From contig NZ_BCVF01000010.1 in assembly GCF_001591605.1 (NCBI RefSeq), positions 1 to 64,000 on the forward strand: a stretch of 64,000 nucleotides of DNA. Reading direction: 5' to 3'. Positions 35,034-43,543 of the stretch are shown one piece after another. The notes under the pieces were generated by a model that saw only the letters and a list, made by a program, of their open reading frames with translations, was not told the DNA's origin and did not search any database. A program made the position numbers and the translations under genes. Source of the stretch: Bacillus badius NBRC 15713. Lineage in GTDB: Bacteria; Bacillota; Bacilli; Bacillales; Domibacillaceae. Each line of letters begins with the position of its first letter. Within the stretch, counting starts at the first letter, position 1.

Positions 35034-36443
35034 TTATTTTACTAGCTGCGGTACATCTTGTTTCCAGCGTGAAAAACCGCCTGACAGGTTTTTAACATTT
35101 TTAAATCCGTTTGCCTGCAAAATGCTGGCAGCGATAGCTGAGCGCACACCTGATCCGCATTGAGCAAGAAGCGGCTTGTCTTGCGGCACTTCTTCGAGGC
35201 GGCCCGGAAGCGTTCCAAGCATGATATGAACGGCCCCCGGAATATGGCCGGCATCCCATTCGGTTTGGCTGCGGACATCCAGCACGGCGATGTCGCCTTT
35301 TTCTACAGCGTCCTGTATGTCAGCCGGGTCGACGTTTTCATAGGCCTCCCATGCAGCGGACTGTTCTACAGCAGCTTGGACACTCATGTAACCGGCTGTG
35401 CGATCAATACCGATGGAGCGAAGGGCTGTCAGCACGTCTGGAAGCTGGCCGTCCTCTACCAGCAAATAAAGCGGAGCTTCATAGTTAACGAGCCATCCTG
35501 CCCAGTTCGTAAACGATTGGTTAAACGGAATATTGATCGTTCCGGCAATATGCTTCTCGGCAAATTGAGCGGCCGGACGTGTGTCAATCACCATTCCTTG
35601 TGAAAGCCAGTCATGCAGAGCAGAGGCATCCGTTGCTTTCACAGGCACTTGGGTATCCTTCAGCAGCGCAGGACCGACCTTATTGACATGCTTCATCACG
35701 GCGAAATACTTTGGCGGCTCAGGCTGGCCGTCAAGCAGCGCTTCCACAAAAGCAGCTTCATCATCAAATTCCATCGCCCAGTTGAACATCTTTTCATAGC
35801 CAACCGTTGAGGAAGGGACCGCTCCTAACGCTTTTCCGCAGGCACTTCCCGCTCCATGAGCCGGCCATACTTGCAAATAGTCTGGAAGCTCTTTAAAGCG
35901 TTGAATAGAAGCAAACATTTGCTTCGCTCCCTCATGAGCCGTTCCGCTATATCCGGCTGCTTTTTCCAATAAGTCCGGACGGCCGACGTCGCCGACAAAC
36001 ACAAAGTCACCAGTGAAAATGCCCATCGGACGGTCGGCACCGCCGCCGTTATCAGTCAGAATAAACGAAATGCTCTCCGGCGTATGTCCCGGTGTGTGCA
36101 TGACTTCGAGTGTTAAATTCCCAATCTTAAACGTGTCGCCGTCTTTTAAAAGCTGATGGTCGATGCTGTCAAGATTTTGGTACTTCCAGTTCTCGTCTCC
36201 TTCATCAGATACATACATTTTGGCTCCGAAACGGTCCGCCATCTCCCGGGACCCTGCGACAAAGTCCGCATGGATATGGGTTTCTGCGGCAGCAGTCAGC
36301 TGCAAGCCTTCTTTCTTCGCTGTCTCCACGTATTGTTCAATGTTGCGGGAGGCGTCAATGACGAGCGCTTCCCCTGTTTTTTGGCAGCCGATTAAATATG
36401 AAGCATGAGCCAGCTTTTCATCATAAAAATAACGCAATAACAT
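35034..36443 (-). CDS. cstB: Persulfide dioxygenase-rhodanese fusion (CstB-like)
   Basis: About 469 residues. I start at the fourth codon Met, with GGGAG ten bases upstream. The N-terminal metallo-beta-lactamase domain (about 1-235) has ETHIHADFVAGS, TGDFVFVGDVGRPDL and VWPAHGAGSACG, as in non-haem iron persulfide dioxygenases. Two rhodanese domains follow. The first (about 255-350) lacks the active Cys (VEDGQL at that place); the second (about 365-465) has it in LAQCGSGVRSA. CstB-type enzymes oxidise low-molecular-weight persulfides to sulfite/thiosulfate. It follows sqr and DUF1641 on the same strand. Confidence 0.9.
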   Translation of the reverse strand: MLLRYFYDEKLAHASYLIGCQKTGEALVIDASRNIEQYVETAKKEGLQLTAAAETHIHADFVAGSREMADRFGAKMYVSDEGDENWKYQNLDSIDHQLLKDGDTFKIGNLTLEVMHTPGHTPESISFILTDNGGGADRPMGIFTGDFVFVGDVGRPDLLEKAAGYSGTAHEGAKQMFASIQRFKELPDYLQVWPAHGAGSACGKALGAVPSSTVGYEKMFNWAMEFDDEAAFVEALLDGQPEPPKYFAVMKHVNKVGPALLKDTQVPVKATDASALHDWLSQGMVIDTRPAAQFAEKHIAGTINIPFNQSFTNWAGWLVNYEAPLYLLVEDGQLPDVLTALRSIGIDRTAGYMSVQAAVEQSAAWEAYENVDPADIQDAVEKGDIAVLDVRSQTEWDAGHIPGAVHIMLGTLPGRLEEVPQDKPLLAQCGSGVRSAIAASILQANGFKNVKNLSGGFSRWKQDVPQLVK

Positions 36444-36487
36444 CTTGGTCACTCTCCCTGTTCATGGTCTAGATTTTCAGTTTTTTA

Positions 36488-37039
36488 TTATGAAGATTTT
36501 TTAGGCAGGGTTTCGATCAGTGCCTGCACATAAGACAATATCCGCTGGACGGATGGGTCCTTCATCCACTTCAAGACAGTAAAAATGGAGATATGCTGGG
36601 AATTCGCTTCTGCCTTCGCTTGCACTTCTTCCCATAATGACCGGCCTTTTTCCGCCTTTTCACGAAGCGGTTCTGTATACTCTTCGACACTGTTTTGTAA
36701 ATAAGCGATCGATTTTTCATCAGCCAGCACATTTTCCGCGAAACGAACAACGGTTTCCAGCTTTTCCATCAGTTCCAATAGTAAAGGCAATTTCTCCAGC
36801 AGACGAAGAGCGGCTTCCAGTGTATTTATGTCGATATTGATGCTGTCAACCTTCATTTTCACCTTTTCCATCGTGCGCTCATCTTCCAGAACTGATTGGC
36901 CAAAGGTGAGCAGATGGTCTGCCTGCTCGATTTTCGTCGTTAAATCCGGCAGCTTCTCAATGAGCTTTTGCAGAGAAGCCTGTACTTCCGGTTTGTTTAA
37001 TTCATCGACCCAGTCTTGTTTTGAAATTGAGACTGCCAT
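36488..37039 (-). CDS. DUF1641 protein of the sulfide operon
   Basis: A 183-residue, mostly helical, soluble protein of the DUF1641 family (B. subtilis YrhD group). Marks are LQKLIEKLPDLTTKIEQADHLLTFGQSVLED and LRLLEKLPLLLELMEKLETVVRFAENVL. These proteins are recurrently encoded beside sulfide:quinone reductase or formate dehydrogenase genes, which suggests an accessory role for membrane quinone reductases. Function is not established. It sits 22 bases after sqr and 35 bases before the dioxygenase gene, so it is in the same operon. Confidence 0.85.
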   Translation of the reverse strand: MAVSISKQDWVDELNKPEVQASLQKLIEKLPDLTTKIEQADHLLTFGQSVLEDERTMEKVKMKVDSINIDINTLEAALRLLEKLPLLLELMEKLETVVRFAENVLADEKSIAYLQNSVEEYTEPLREKAEKGRSLWEEVQAKAEANSQHISIFTVLKWMKDPSVQRILSYVQALIETLPKKSS

Positions 37040-37061
37040 TGCTCTCCACTCCTTTCTGCTG

Positions 37062-38255
37062 TTACATAATTCCTTTCAGCATGCCGTCCCAGTACATTAT
37101 TGGCAGCAAATCCTTTTTCATGATATACATGCTGCGCCGTTCTTTCGCCTGATTAAGCGGGAAGGATTCACTCGGAATTTTTCCATACTTAAACTCGGCC
37201 AGCACTAAGCTGTTGTAGCCGGTGACGAGCGGGCAGGAGCTATAGCCGTCATAGGTTGCCTTCATCGGTTCTTCCTTCAAGAGAGCGAGTACATTTTCCG
37301 CTACAACAGGTGCCTGCTTGCGGATAGCGGCGCCGGTTTTCGATGTTGGCAAGTCCGCGCAATCACCCAGGGCAAACACATTTTCATATGTTTGGTGCTG
37401 AAGTGTGTACGGATGAACATCTACCCAGCCGTTTTCCCCGGCCAGCGGGCTGTTGCGGATAAACGAAGGCGCCCGCATTGGCGGCGTTACATGAATCATG
37501 TCATATTTGACAGTTGATTGCTCTTTCGTATCCAGATTCTCGAATACCGCTTCTTTCTTATCCGCCCGGATTTCAATCAGGTTTTGACGGAAGCGGGCAT
37601 CGATTTTTTTGCGTGCCACTACTTTTTCCAGCGTATCGCGGTATTTCTGTACATCGAAAATAGCCGGATTGGCAGAGCCAAAAATAACATTGGTTTGATC
37701 TCTTATGCCTGTGCGGCTAAAATGGTCTTCCGCCAGGTACATAATCTTCTGCGGAGCACCGCCGCATTTAACCGGTGTAGCCGGATGAGTGAACACCGCA
37801 TTGCCGCCTTTGAATGAGCGGATCGCTTCCCATGTATAGTCGGTATAGTCATAGGAATAATTGCTGCAGACGCCTCCTTTGCCAAGAGCCTCTTTCAAGC
37901 CTTTGACGCCGTCCCAATGAATTTCAATTCCTGCTGCGGCTACTAAATAGTCATAAGAAAGTGTCTCCCCGTTTTCCAGCTTCACTTCATTCTTCTTAGG
38001 ATCAAAGGAAGCAACCGCCTGCTGGACCCATACCGCTCCTTCAGGGATTACCTCTTTCATGCTCCGTTCCGTATCTTCTTTCTTCGCTGCTCCTCCGCCC
38101 ACGAGAGTCCATAGCGGCTGATAATAATGATGATCAGCCGGATCTATAATCGCGATATCGCCCGCAAGCGATTTCATGCCATTCAACAATCTGGCAGCGG
38201 TGCTGATTCCTGCTGAACCTCCGCCTACGATGATGATTCGATAATGTTTCCCCAT
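37062..38255 (-). CDS. sqr: Sulfide:quinone oxidoreductase
   Basis: A 397-residue flavoprotein passing electrons from sulfide to the quinone pool and producing persulfide. It has the FAD motif IIVGGGSAGISTA at the N-terminus, YDYLVAAAGI, and a second nucleotide motif in NVFALGDCADLPTSKTGAA. Candidate active cysteines are Cys130 (GGVCSNY), Cys164 (VKCGGAP) and one in YSSCPLVTGYN (about 345). It is the first gene of a three-gene operon with DUF1641 and the CstB-like fusion. The promoter region carries a CsoR/CstR-type dyad. Confidence 0.94.
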   Translation of the reverse strand: MGKHYRIIIVGGGSAGISTAARLLNGMKSLAGDIAIIDPADHHYYQPLWTLVGGGAAKKEDTERSMKEVIPEGAVWVQQAVASFDPKKNEVKLENGETLSYDYLVAAAGIEIHWDGVKGLKEALGKGGVCSNYSYDYTDYTWEAIRSFKGGNAVFTHPATPVKCGGAPQKIMYLAEDHFSRTGIRDQTNVIFGSANPAIFDVQKYRDTLEKVVARKKIDARFRQNLIEIRADKKEAVFENLDTKEQSTVKYDMIHVTPPMRAPSFIRNSPLAGENGWVDVHPYTLQHQTYENVFALGDCADLPTSKTGAAIRKQAPVVAENVLALLKEEPMKATYDGYSSCPLVTGYNSLVLAEFKYGKIPSESFPLNQAKERRSMYIMKKDLLPIMYWDGMLKGIM

Positions 38256-38352
38256 CTTTATCTTCCTCCCAGATATGATAATGACAAGGACAAGCCTTGT
38301 CCCTGTGAGTAACTCTGTGCTTATATATTCATGATAGTTGATCGTTATGCTT

Positions 38353-38376
38353 CATACTATAGGGGGTTACCCCTAT
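38353..38376 (-). promoter_or_regulatory. sqr promoter with CsoR/CstR-type operator
   Basis: ATAGGGGGTTACCCCTAT (38359-38376) is a dyad with 7-bp arms. On the minus strand TATAGT (38355-38360) is the likely -10 and GGTTAA the weak -35, so the dyad fills the spacer. A repressor there would block RNA polymerase. Persulfide-sensing CstR controls the equivalent cst/sqr genes in staphylococci. The regulator gene itself is not in the window. Confidence 0.65.
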
Positions 38377-38399
38377 ATTTAACCGCGCGCCCGCACGAA

Positions 38400-38457
38400 A
38401 AAACCCCTTTGCAGAAGCTGTCTGTTCGAACAAACAGACCTTCTGCAAAGGGGTTTT
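38400..38457. terminator. Two-storey terminator at the end of the eut operon
   Basis: An 18-bp outer stem (AAAACCCCTTTGCAGAAG with its complement) encloses an inner 7-bp stem (GTCTGTT/AACAGAC). The T4 run on the minus strand leaves little doubt for ending the eut transcript just before the sqr promoter. Confidence 0.92.
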
Positions 38458-38469
38458 CATTTGAGTTAG

Positions 38470-39411
38470 TTAGTTTTCCAAAATGGCCATCACTTGCTTG
38501 ACAGAGTGGACAGATCGATCGAGGGCTGCTTTTTCTGCGGCTGTCAGCGGCAGTTCTATAATACTTTCAATTCCTTCTCCGCCAAGAATGGTCGGCACCC
38601 CTAAGTATAAGTCGTGATAGCCGTACTCTCCCTCCAGGTAAGCGATCGATGGGAGAATCCTTTTTTTGTCGCGAATGATCGCCTCCGCCATCTCCACAAG
38701 AGAAGCTGCCGGTGCGTAGTAAGCACTGCCGTTTCCGAGCAGGTTGACGATTTCTCCGCCTCCCTTTCTCGTTCTTTCCACAATGGCCTCCAGCCGGTCT
38801 GCCGGAATAATTTTCTCGAGCGGGATTCCGCCAGCATAGGAATAACGGACAAGAGGAACCATGTCATCCCCATGTCCCCCAAGAACAAATCCTGAGATGT
38901 CCTCGACTGAGATGTTTAATTCTTCTGCGACAAACGTATTGAATCTTGCTGTATCAAGCACGCCTGATTGGCCAATGACCCGGTGCTTTGGAAATTGGGT
39001 TGTTTGGTAGCAAACATAAGTCATTGCATCCACCGGATTGCTTAGCACGAGGATAAAGCTGTCCGGAGCATGCTCCTTCACTTTAAGAGAAATCGAGCGC
39101 ATGATTTTCGCATTGGTTGACACGAGGTCATCGCGGCTCATCCCCGGCTTTCTGGCAATGCCGGCCGTAATGATGACCATATCCGCTCCTTCAATGTCCC
39201 GATAGTCAGCTGTTCCCCTCACCCGGGCATTAAACCTTTGCACAGGTCCCGCTTCCAGCAAGTCCAGCGCTTTTCCTTTGGTCGGATTGCTTTGCTCCGG
39301 CGTATCCACTAAAATGACATCCCCTAAATCCTTTTGGGCGATCATCAGAGCCGTTGTGGCCCCGGTAAAACCAGCGCCAATTACGGCAATCTTCGGGCGC
39401 TTAAATGCCAT
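38470..39411 (-). CDS. mdh: Malate dehydrogenase, last gene of the eut operon
   Basis: A 313-residue NAD-dependent malate dehydrogenase of the lactate-dehydrogenase-like type usual in Bacillus. It has GAGFTGAT (NAD binding), the substrate loop [13 protein letters not shown] whose Arg in ARKPG marks malate over lactate specificity, NPVDAMTYV, and the active His in GGHGDDMVP. It lies 20 bases after the eutK-like gene with no promoter between, so it belongs to the eut operon. No encapsulation peptide is visible. The normal mdh of Bacillus is with citZ-icd, so this may be a paralogue used to recycle NADH from acetaldehyde oxidation, which is inference. Confidence 0.92.
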   Translation of the reverse strand: MAFKRPKIAVIGAGFTGATTALMIAQKDLGDVILVDTPEQSNPTKGKALDLLEAGPVQRFNARVRGTADYRDIEGADMVIITAGIARKPGMSRDDLVSTNAKIMRSISLKVKEHAPDSFILVLSNPVDAMTYVCYQTTQFPKHRVIGQSGVLDTARFNTFVAEELNISVEDISGFVLGGHGDDMVPLVRYSYAGGIPLEKIIPADRLEAIVERTRKGGGEIVNLLGNGSAYYAPAASLVEMAEAIIRDKKRILPSIAYLEGEYGYHDLYLGVPTILGGEGIESIIELPLTAAEKAALDRSVHSVKQVMAILEN

Positions 39412-39431
39412 GGATGTTGCTCCTTTCTACC

Positions 39432-39815
39432 TTATTCTTCTGTTTTTGGCTCCGGATCCGTTTTCTTCCGGTTCGTGCGGGCAGGAGATGGAGCCGGCTT
39501 AGAAGCAGGTTTCTTTTCTGTTTCAGAAGCTTGGCTTAATTGCTTTCGCTTGCGTACCATTTCATACGTTTCTTCATCCATGCGGGGAATCACGCGCGCG
39601 GACACCAGCTCTCCAACCCGGGCAGCTGCCTCTTTTCCGGCGTCAACCGCTGCTTGGACCGCGCCGACATCTCCTTCCACAAGGACGGTGACGAGAGCGC
39701 CATCAATTTTTTCCTGATTCATCAGCTGCACACTTGCCGCCTTCAACATCGCATCCGCTGCTTCAATGGACCCGACTAATCCGCGTGTTTCAATCATTCC
39801 GATTGCTCTTGGCAT
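39432..39815 (-). CDS. BMC-H shell protein with Pro/Lys-rich tail (EutK-like place)
   Basis: A 127-residue shell protein. Residues 1-85 are a standard BMC hexamer domain ([43 protein letters not shown]). The remaining 40 residues form a charged, Pro/Lys-rich tail ([19 protein letters not shown]), with no helix-turn-helix as in enteric EutK. Such tails may face the lumen or cytosol and bind nucleic acid or enzymes; unproven. It forms, with EutM, EutL, EutS and EutN, the shell of the ethanolamine microcompartment. Confidence 0.88.
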   Translation of the reverse strand: MPRAIGMIETRGLVGSIEAADAMLKAASVQLMNQEKIDGALVTVLVEGDVGAVQAAVDAGKEAAARVGELVSARVIPRMDEETYEMVRKRKQLSQASETEKKPASKPAPSPARTNRKKTDPEPKTEE

Positions 39816-39830
39816 TCACCCCACTCCTTT

Positions 39831-40103
39831 CTATGTGTCTACAATCTCGGTGGAATCGACAATTCCAATGACGACCGCATCAATCGGCAAAGGATTGTCC
39901 GGCATAATGAACCGGGCGGACCCTCCTTCTGTTATGATCACTTGATCCCCGATGCCCGCTCCGATTCTATCGGCCGCAATAATTGGCGTATGGATAGATG
40001 AACCGTCAGGATGAATAGGCTGGACAAACAGCAGCTTTAATCCGGTAAGCCCATCTTCTTTTCTTGTCGCCCACACATTCCCAATCACAGTTCCCATTCT
40101 CAT
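39831..40103 (-). CDS. eutN: BMC vertex pentamer EutN
   Basis: A 90-residue protein of the EutN/CcmL family that caps the vertices of the microcompartment. It begins MGTVIGNVWATRKEDGLTGLKLLFV after a two-residue extension, and shows DRIGAGIGDQVIITEGGSAR and IDAVVIGIVD. It has the size and order expected of the family. Ribosome site AAGGCGGTG. Confidence 0.93.
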   Translation of the reverse strand: MRMGTVIGNVWATRKEDGLTGLKLLFVQPIHPDGSSIHTPIIAADRIGAGIGDQVIITEGGSARFIMPDNPLPIDAVVIGIVDSTEIVDT

Positions 40104-40115
40104 CTCTTCACCGCC

Positions 40116-40970
40116 TTACTTGTCGATTACTTCGATTTTTTTTCCTAGCTCACGTGCTGTATCTTTGGCTAACGGGGTGATGATCGTGGCTTTTCCGACA
40201 CGGATCACCGTTTCCTCCATTTGCCTCACTTCATGCTGAGACAGCAGCTTGCCATCAAAAATGGCACTGTGACGGACGCTTTCCTGCGGCTGTACAGGCG
40301 CTGCAGGCAGGGATGGCCTCTGTCCCTCTGACACGATTTCACCTATTTGACCGGCCCGGATGAAGGCGGCATTTGCTTCATCCGTATCGATGTGCATTTC
40401 CAGCCGGTAGGAAGCAGATACACGGACAAGCACTTTTTCAAAGGTGACCGGCCGTGCCGTTTCCGCCCTCACTTGGACATACTGGCCATCCTGGACCTGA
40501 AGGCGGTCGGCGTCAGCCGGCGTCATATGAATATGCGCCTGCGCGATAATTAATCCTTCCGTTAAATAAATGCTGCCTTTCGGGCCGATAATGGTAATCG
40601 GTGCAGAGCCTTTAATATCACCCGACTGCCGAATCGGCGGCTTGACCCCCAGCTTAAAGGCATCTGTTTGGCTCACTTCCACTTGGGTGAGGCTGCGGGA
40701 AGGCCCAAGGACGCGAACACGATCGATCGTGCCTTTCGGGCCTGACAAAATAACCGTTTCCTCCGCAGCAAATTGATTCGGCTGTGATAAATCGCTTTTC
40801 TTCTTCAGCTGATAAGAGGAGCCAAACAAAGCATCCACGTGCTGTTCAGACAGATGAACATGACGGGCTGATACGGCAATCGGAATCTCCTTCGTCCCTG
40901 CTGCCGGCTCTTTCCTGCCCAACTGCTGGATTACTTCTTCCACGATCGATTGAATCCAGTCTGAATCCAT
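40116..40970 (-). CDS. pduL: PduL-type phosphotransacylase
   Basis: About 284 residues, starting at the second ATG (seven bases after AGAGGTG). It converts acetyl-CoA and phosphate to acetyl phosphate. The N-terminal amphipathic helix (DSDWIQSIVEEVIQQLG) is a likely encapsulation peptide. The two PduL beta-barrel domains carry the zinc-binding VSARHVHLS and QAHIHMTPADA, and the GPKGTIDRVRVLGPSR repeat. A C-terminal extension (about 225-284; LLSQHEVRQM, ATIITPLAKDTARELG) is found in other cobalamin-linked proteins such as EutT/EutQ types. It replaces EutD in this operon. Confidence 0.9.
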   Translation of the reverse strand: MDSDWIQSIVEEVIQQLGRKEPAAGTKEIPIAVSARHVHLSEQHVDALFGSSYQLKKKSDLSQPNQFAAEETVILSGPKGTIDRVRVLGPSRSLTQVEVSQTDAFKLGVKPPIRQSGDIKGSAPITIIGPKGSIYLTEGLIIAQAHIHMTPADADRLQVQDGQYVQVRAETARPVTFEKVLVRVSASYRLEMHIDTDEANAAFIRAGQIGEIVSEGQRPSLPAAPVQPQESVRHSAIFDGKLLSQHEVRQMEETVIRVGKATIITPLAKDTARELGKKIEVIDK

Positions 40971-41002
40971 AAGCATTCACCTCTTCTCATGCGCTTCTTT
41001 GC

Positions 41003-41299
41003 TTACTCAACGATTTCCGGCGCTTTTGGCAAAATGGATTCCAGTTCGTTATGCGGGCGCGGAATGACATGAACAGAGTTCAGTTCCCCCACACGCTGAG
41101 CTGCCGCTGCTCCTGCATCTGTTGCTGCCTTAACAGCGCCGACATCACCGCGGACGAGCACTGTCACAATTCCGCCGCCGACATGCACTTTTCCAACTAA
41201 ATGCACGCTTGCTGCTTTAACCATTGCGTCCGCTGCTTCGATAGATGCTACTAATCCTTTTGTCTCGATCATTCCTAATGCTGTCATTTCTCTTGCCAT
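41003..41299 (-). CDS. eutM: BMC-H shell protein EutM
   Basis: A 98-residue single-BMC-domain protein forming the hexameric facets of the compartment. [57 protein letters not shown] is the canonical EutM/PduA signature in shorter pieces, ending with the short tail [16 protein letters not shown]. It lies between eutE and pduL. Confidence 0.95.
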   Translation of the reverse strand: MAREMTALGMIETKGLVASIEAADAMVKAASVHLVGKVHVGGGIVTVLVRGDVGAVKAATDAGAAAAQRVGELNSVHVIPRPHNELESILPKAPEIVE

Positions 41300-41319
41300 T
41301 TTATATTCCTCCTAAAAGT

Positions 41320-42840
41320 TTATTTGTTGTATTGTTCAATGACTTTATTGACAAGCTGGGCTACTTCTTCCACGTTGACTTGTCCGCTTTTTCCCATGGA
41401 AGCAATGACACTTTTCACAATTTTGTCTGTCTGCTTGGCGGCCGCCGGAGAAGGAGAAGAGGCTCCTTTTCTCGGAATATCGACCTCTTTAATTCCGTAA
41501 GCCATCCGTTTAATGTTAAGCAAATGGCGGGCTGTAATGTTATCTGATGTAATATTGCCGCCAAATGATCCGCAGCCGAGCGTCATAGATGGCGCAAGCC
41601 CTGTTGTGCCTCCTACGGCGCCGACAGAAGATAAAGTATTCACTAAAATTCTGGAAACCGGCATATCGACCGCAAACTCCCGGGCAACAGCATCATCTTG
41701 CGTGTGAATCGACAAGCTGTGCCCGCGGCCTCCCAAATCAAGAAGCCGTCCGCATAACTCCTTTGCCTCCGTTTTGTTTTTCGCTGTATACAAGGCAAAG
41801 ATCGGGGAGAGCTTTTCCAAAGAAAACGGCACCTCCTTGCCGACTTTTGTCTCTTCGGCAACGAATAAGCGCACAGAATCGTCGATTTCAATCCCTGCCA
41901 ATCCGGCAATGTATTGCGGACTTCTGCCGACAATTTTCGGATTGACCTTTCCAGGCACAGGAGAAATGACTTTTTCCATACGCCGCTTTTCTTCTTCATT
42001 CAGTAAATAGGCACCATTGGCTTTCAATTCGCGCAGCGTGGCTTCAAAGATGCTTTCATCCACGATGATTGCCTGCTCTGTGGCACAAATCGTTCCATAA
42101 TCAAATGATTTGCTGTCGACAATCATGGACACGGCCTTCGCAACGTTGGCTGTTTTTTCAAGATAAACAGGCACGTTTCCAGGACCGACGCCATAAGCAG
42201 GCTTCCCGGAGCTGTAAGCGGCTCTGACCAGGCCGCCTCCGCCCGTTGCCAAAATCAAATGGACGTCCGGATGGGTCATTAAAGACTGCGTTGCTTCCAT
42301 GGAGGCGTAAGACAGCCAGCCGATCAACCCTTCAGGCGCTCCCGCTCCGACTGCCGCCTGCTCGCAAACCTTCAACGCCTCAATCGTGCATTTCACCGCG
42401 TAAGGATGCGGGCTGACAATGATGGCATTTCGTGTTTTTAAAGCAATCAATGTTTTGAAAAAGGCGGTGGATGTCGGATTGGTCGTCGGAATAATCGCTG
42501 CTACTACACCAAAGGGCGCAGCCACTTCAACCATTTGCTTTTCCTTGTCTTCCCTGATAATGCCGACTGTCTTTTCATCCTTGATTGATTCATATACCGC
42601 TTTGGAGCCTACTTCATTTTTAATCTGTTTATGCTCAGCGACCCCCATGCCCGTCTCTTCTACTGCCATGACCGCCAATTCACGGGACATGGCATAGGCA
42701 GCATCGGCGACAGCTTTGACAATTTGATCTACCTGCTCTTGAGAATAAGATAGATAACGCTGCTGAGCTGCTTTTGCTTTTCTAACCGCTTCCCGCATCT
42801 CTTGGATGGCAAGCAGATCGCGGTCTATTGCTACAGACAT
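41320..42840 (-). CDS. eutE: CoA-acylating acetaldehyde dehydrogenase EutE
   Basis: A 506-residue enzyme oxidising acetaldehyde with NAD and CoA to acetyl-CoA inside the compartment. The catalytic Cys lies in DYGTICATEQAIIVDE (about 270), with the NAD-binding IPTTNPTSTAFFKTL and ATGGGGLVRAAYSSGKPA. After the catalytic domain a Ser/Pro/Ala linker joins a C-terminal helix pair (about 462-506, TDKIVKSVIASMGKSG and EEVAQLVNKVIEQY) that looks like an encapsulation peptide. Enteric EutE has it at the N-terminus, so the position differs. Confidence 0.94.
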   Translation of the reverse strand: MSVAIDRDLLAIQEMREAVRKAKAAQQRYLSYSQEQVDQIVKAVADAAYAMSRELAVMAVEETGMGVAEHKQIKNEVGSKAVYESIKDEKTVGIIREDKEKQMVEVAAPFGVVAAIIPTTNPTSTAFFKTLIALKTRNAIIVSPHPYAVKCTIEALKVCEQAAVGAGAPEGLIGWLSYASMEATQSLMTHPDVHLILATGGGGLVRAAYSSGKPAYGVGPGNVPVYLEKTANVAKAVSMIVDSKSFDYGTICATEQAIIVDESIFEATLRELKANGAYLLNEEEKRRMEKVISPVPGKVNPKIVGRSPQYIAGLAGIEIDDSVRLFVAEETKVGKEVPFSLEKLSPIFALYTAKNKTEAKELCGRLLDLGGRGHSLSIHTQDDAVAREFAVDMPVSRILVNTLSSVGAVGGTTGLAPSMTLGCGSFGGNITSDNITARHLLNIKRMAYGIKEVDIPRKGASSPSPAAAKQTDKIVKSVIASMGKSGQVNVEEVAQLVNKVIEQYNK

Positions 42841-42874
42841 ACTTTCACACTCCTTCTCATCCGGCTTTATTTCA

Positions 42875-43528
42875 TTAGTAGTGAAGCGGATGCTTCGCTA
42901 CTTCGATAATCGTTTCCCGAAAGGCATCGGCGGCCGCCCGGCAAGCTGACTGGCTTCCCGTTAACAGGGCGCCTCCATAATTTGTTTCCGATGGAGGCTC
43001 AAACAGCTCACAAATCGTCACGTCCGCCGCTTTTAAAGCCGCATCCAGCCCATATATTGCTTCAAGGGGAGGAGCGATCAAATAAGCAAGCGCCTCTCCT
43101 TCCTCAATCCCGGCCAATGAAGATAAATAACTGCCGGTTCTTGAAACCACATGAGCATATAAAAGGTGGCTCTTCTCTTCATCCAGCGCCTCAAAGAATG
43201 CGCCAGATTCCACCGTTGTTTCAACCGCCTCCAGGCCGCTTCTTACCTGCTCAGGCGTCGGTCCGGCAATGACGCCGATCATTTCTCCTGACAAAGGGCC
43301 GGAGGAATAGTTCGCGCCCGCGTAGAAGGATTTGGCATAAACCACATCCACATCCGCATATTTCGTGGCCTCGTCCAGTGCCGTATAGCCAATATCATCG
43401 CTTGTGATGGTGAACATCCCGAGACTGCGGTGATGGCTTTGCAATTTCAGCTTGCCTGCCAAGCCCTGATCCACATTAGCAATGACCCGCACGGCGAGAA
43501 TGTCAGCTTTTACATGAGGTAAATGCAT
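42875..43528 (-). CDS. eutL: BMC-T shell protein EutL
   Basis: A 217-residue trimeric shell protein with two tandem BMC domains (about 1-110 and 112-217). Typical pieces are KADILAVRVIANVDQGLAGKL, DVVYAKSFYAGANYSSGPLSGEMIGVIAGP and LTGSQSACRAAADAF. EutL forms pores that can open and close and has an ethanolamine-binding site. Confidence 0.94.
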   Translation of the reverse strand: MHLPHVKADILAVRVIANVDQGLAGKLKLQSHHRSLGMFTITSDDIGYTALDEATKYADVDVVYAKSFYAGANYSSGPLSGEMIGVIAGPTPEQVRSGLEAVETTVESGAFFEALDEEKSHLLYAHVVSRTGSYLSSLAGIEEGEALAYLIAPPLEAIYGLDAALKAADVTICELFEPPSETNYGGALLTGSQSACRAAADAFRETIIEVAKHPLHY

Positions 43529-43543
43529 CGGTTGTTCCGCCTC

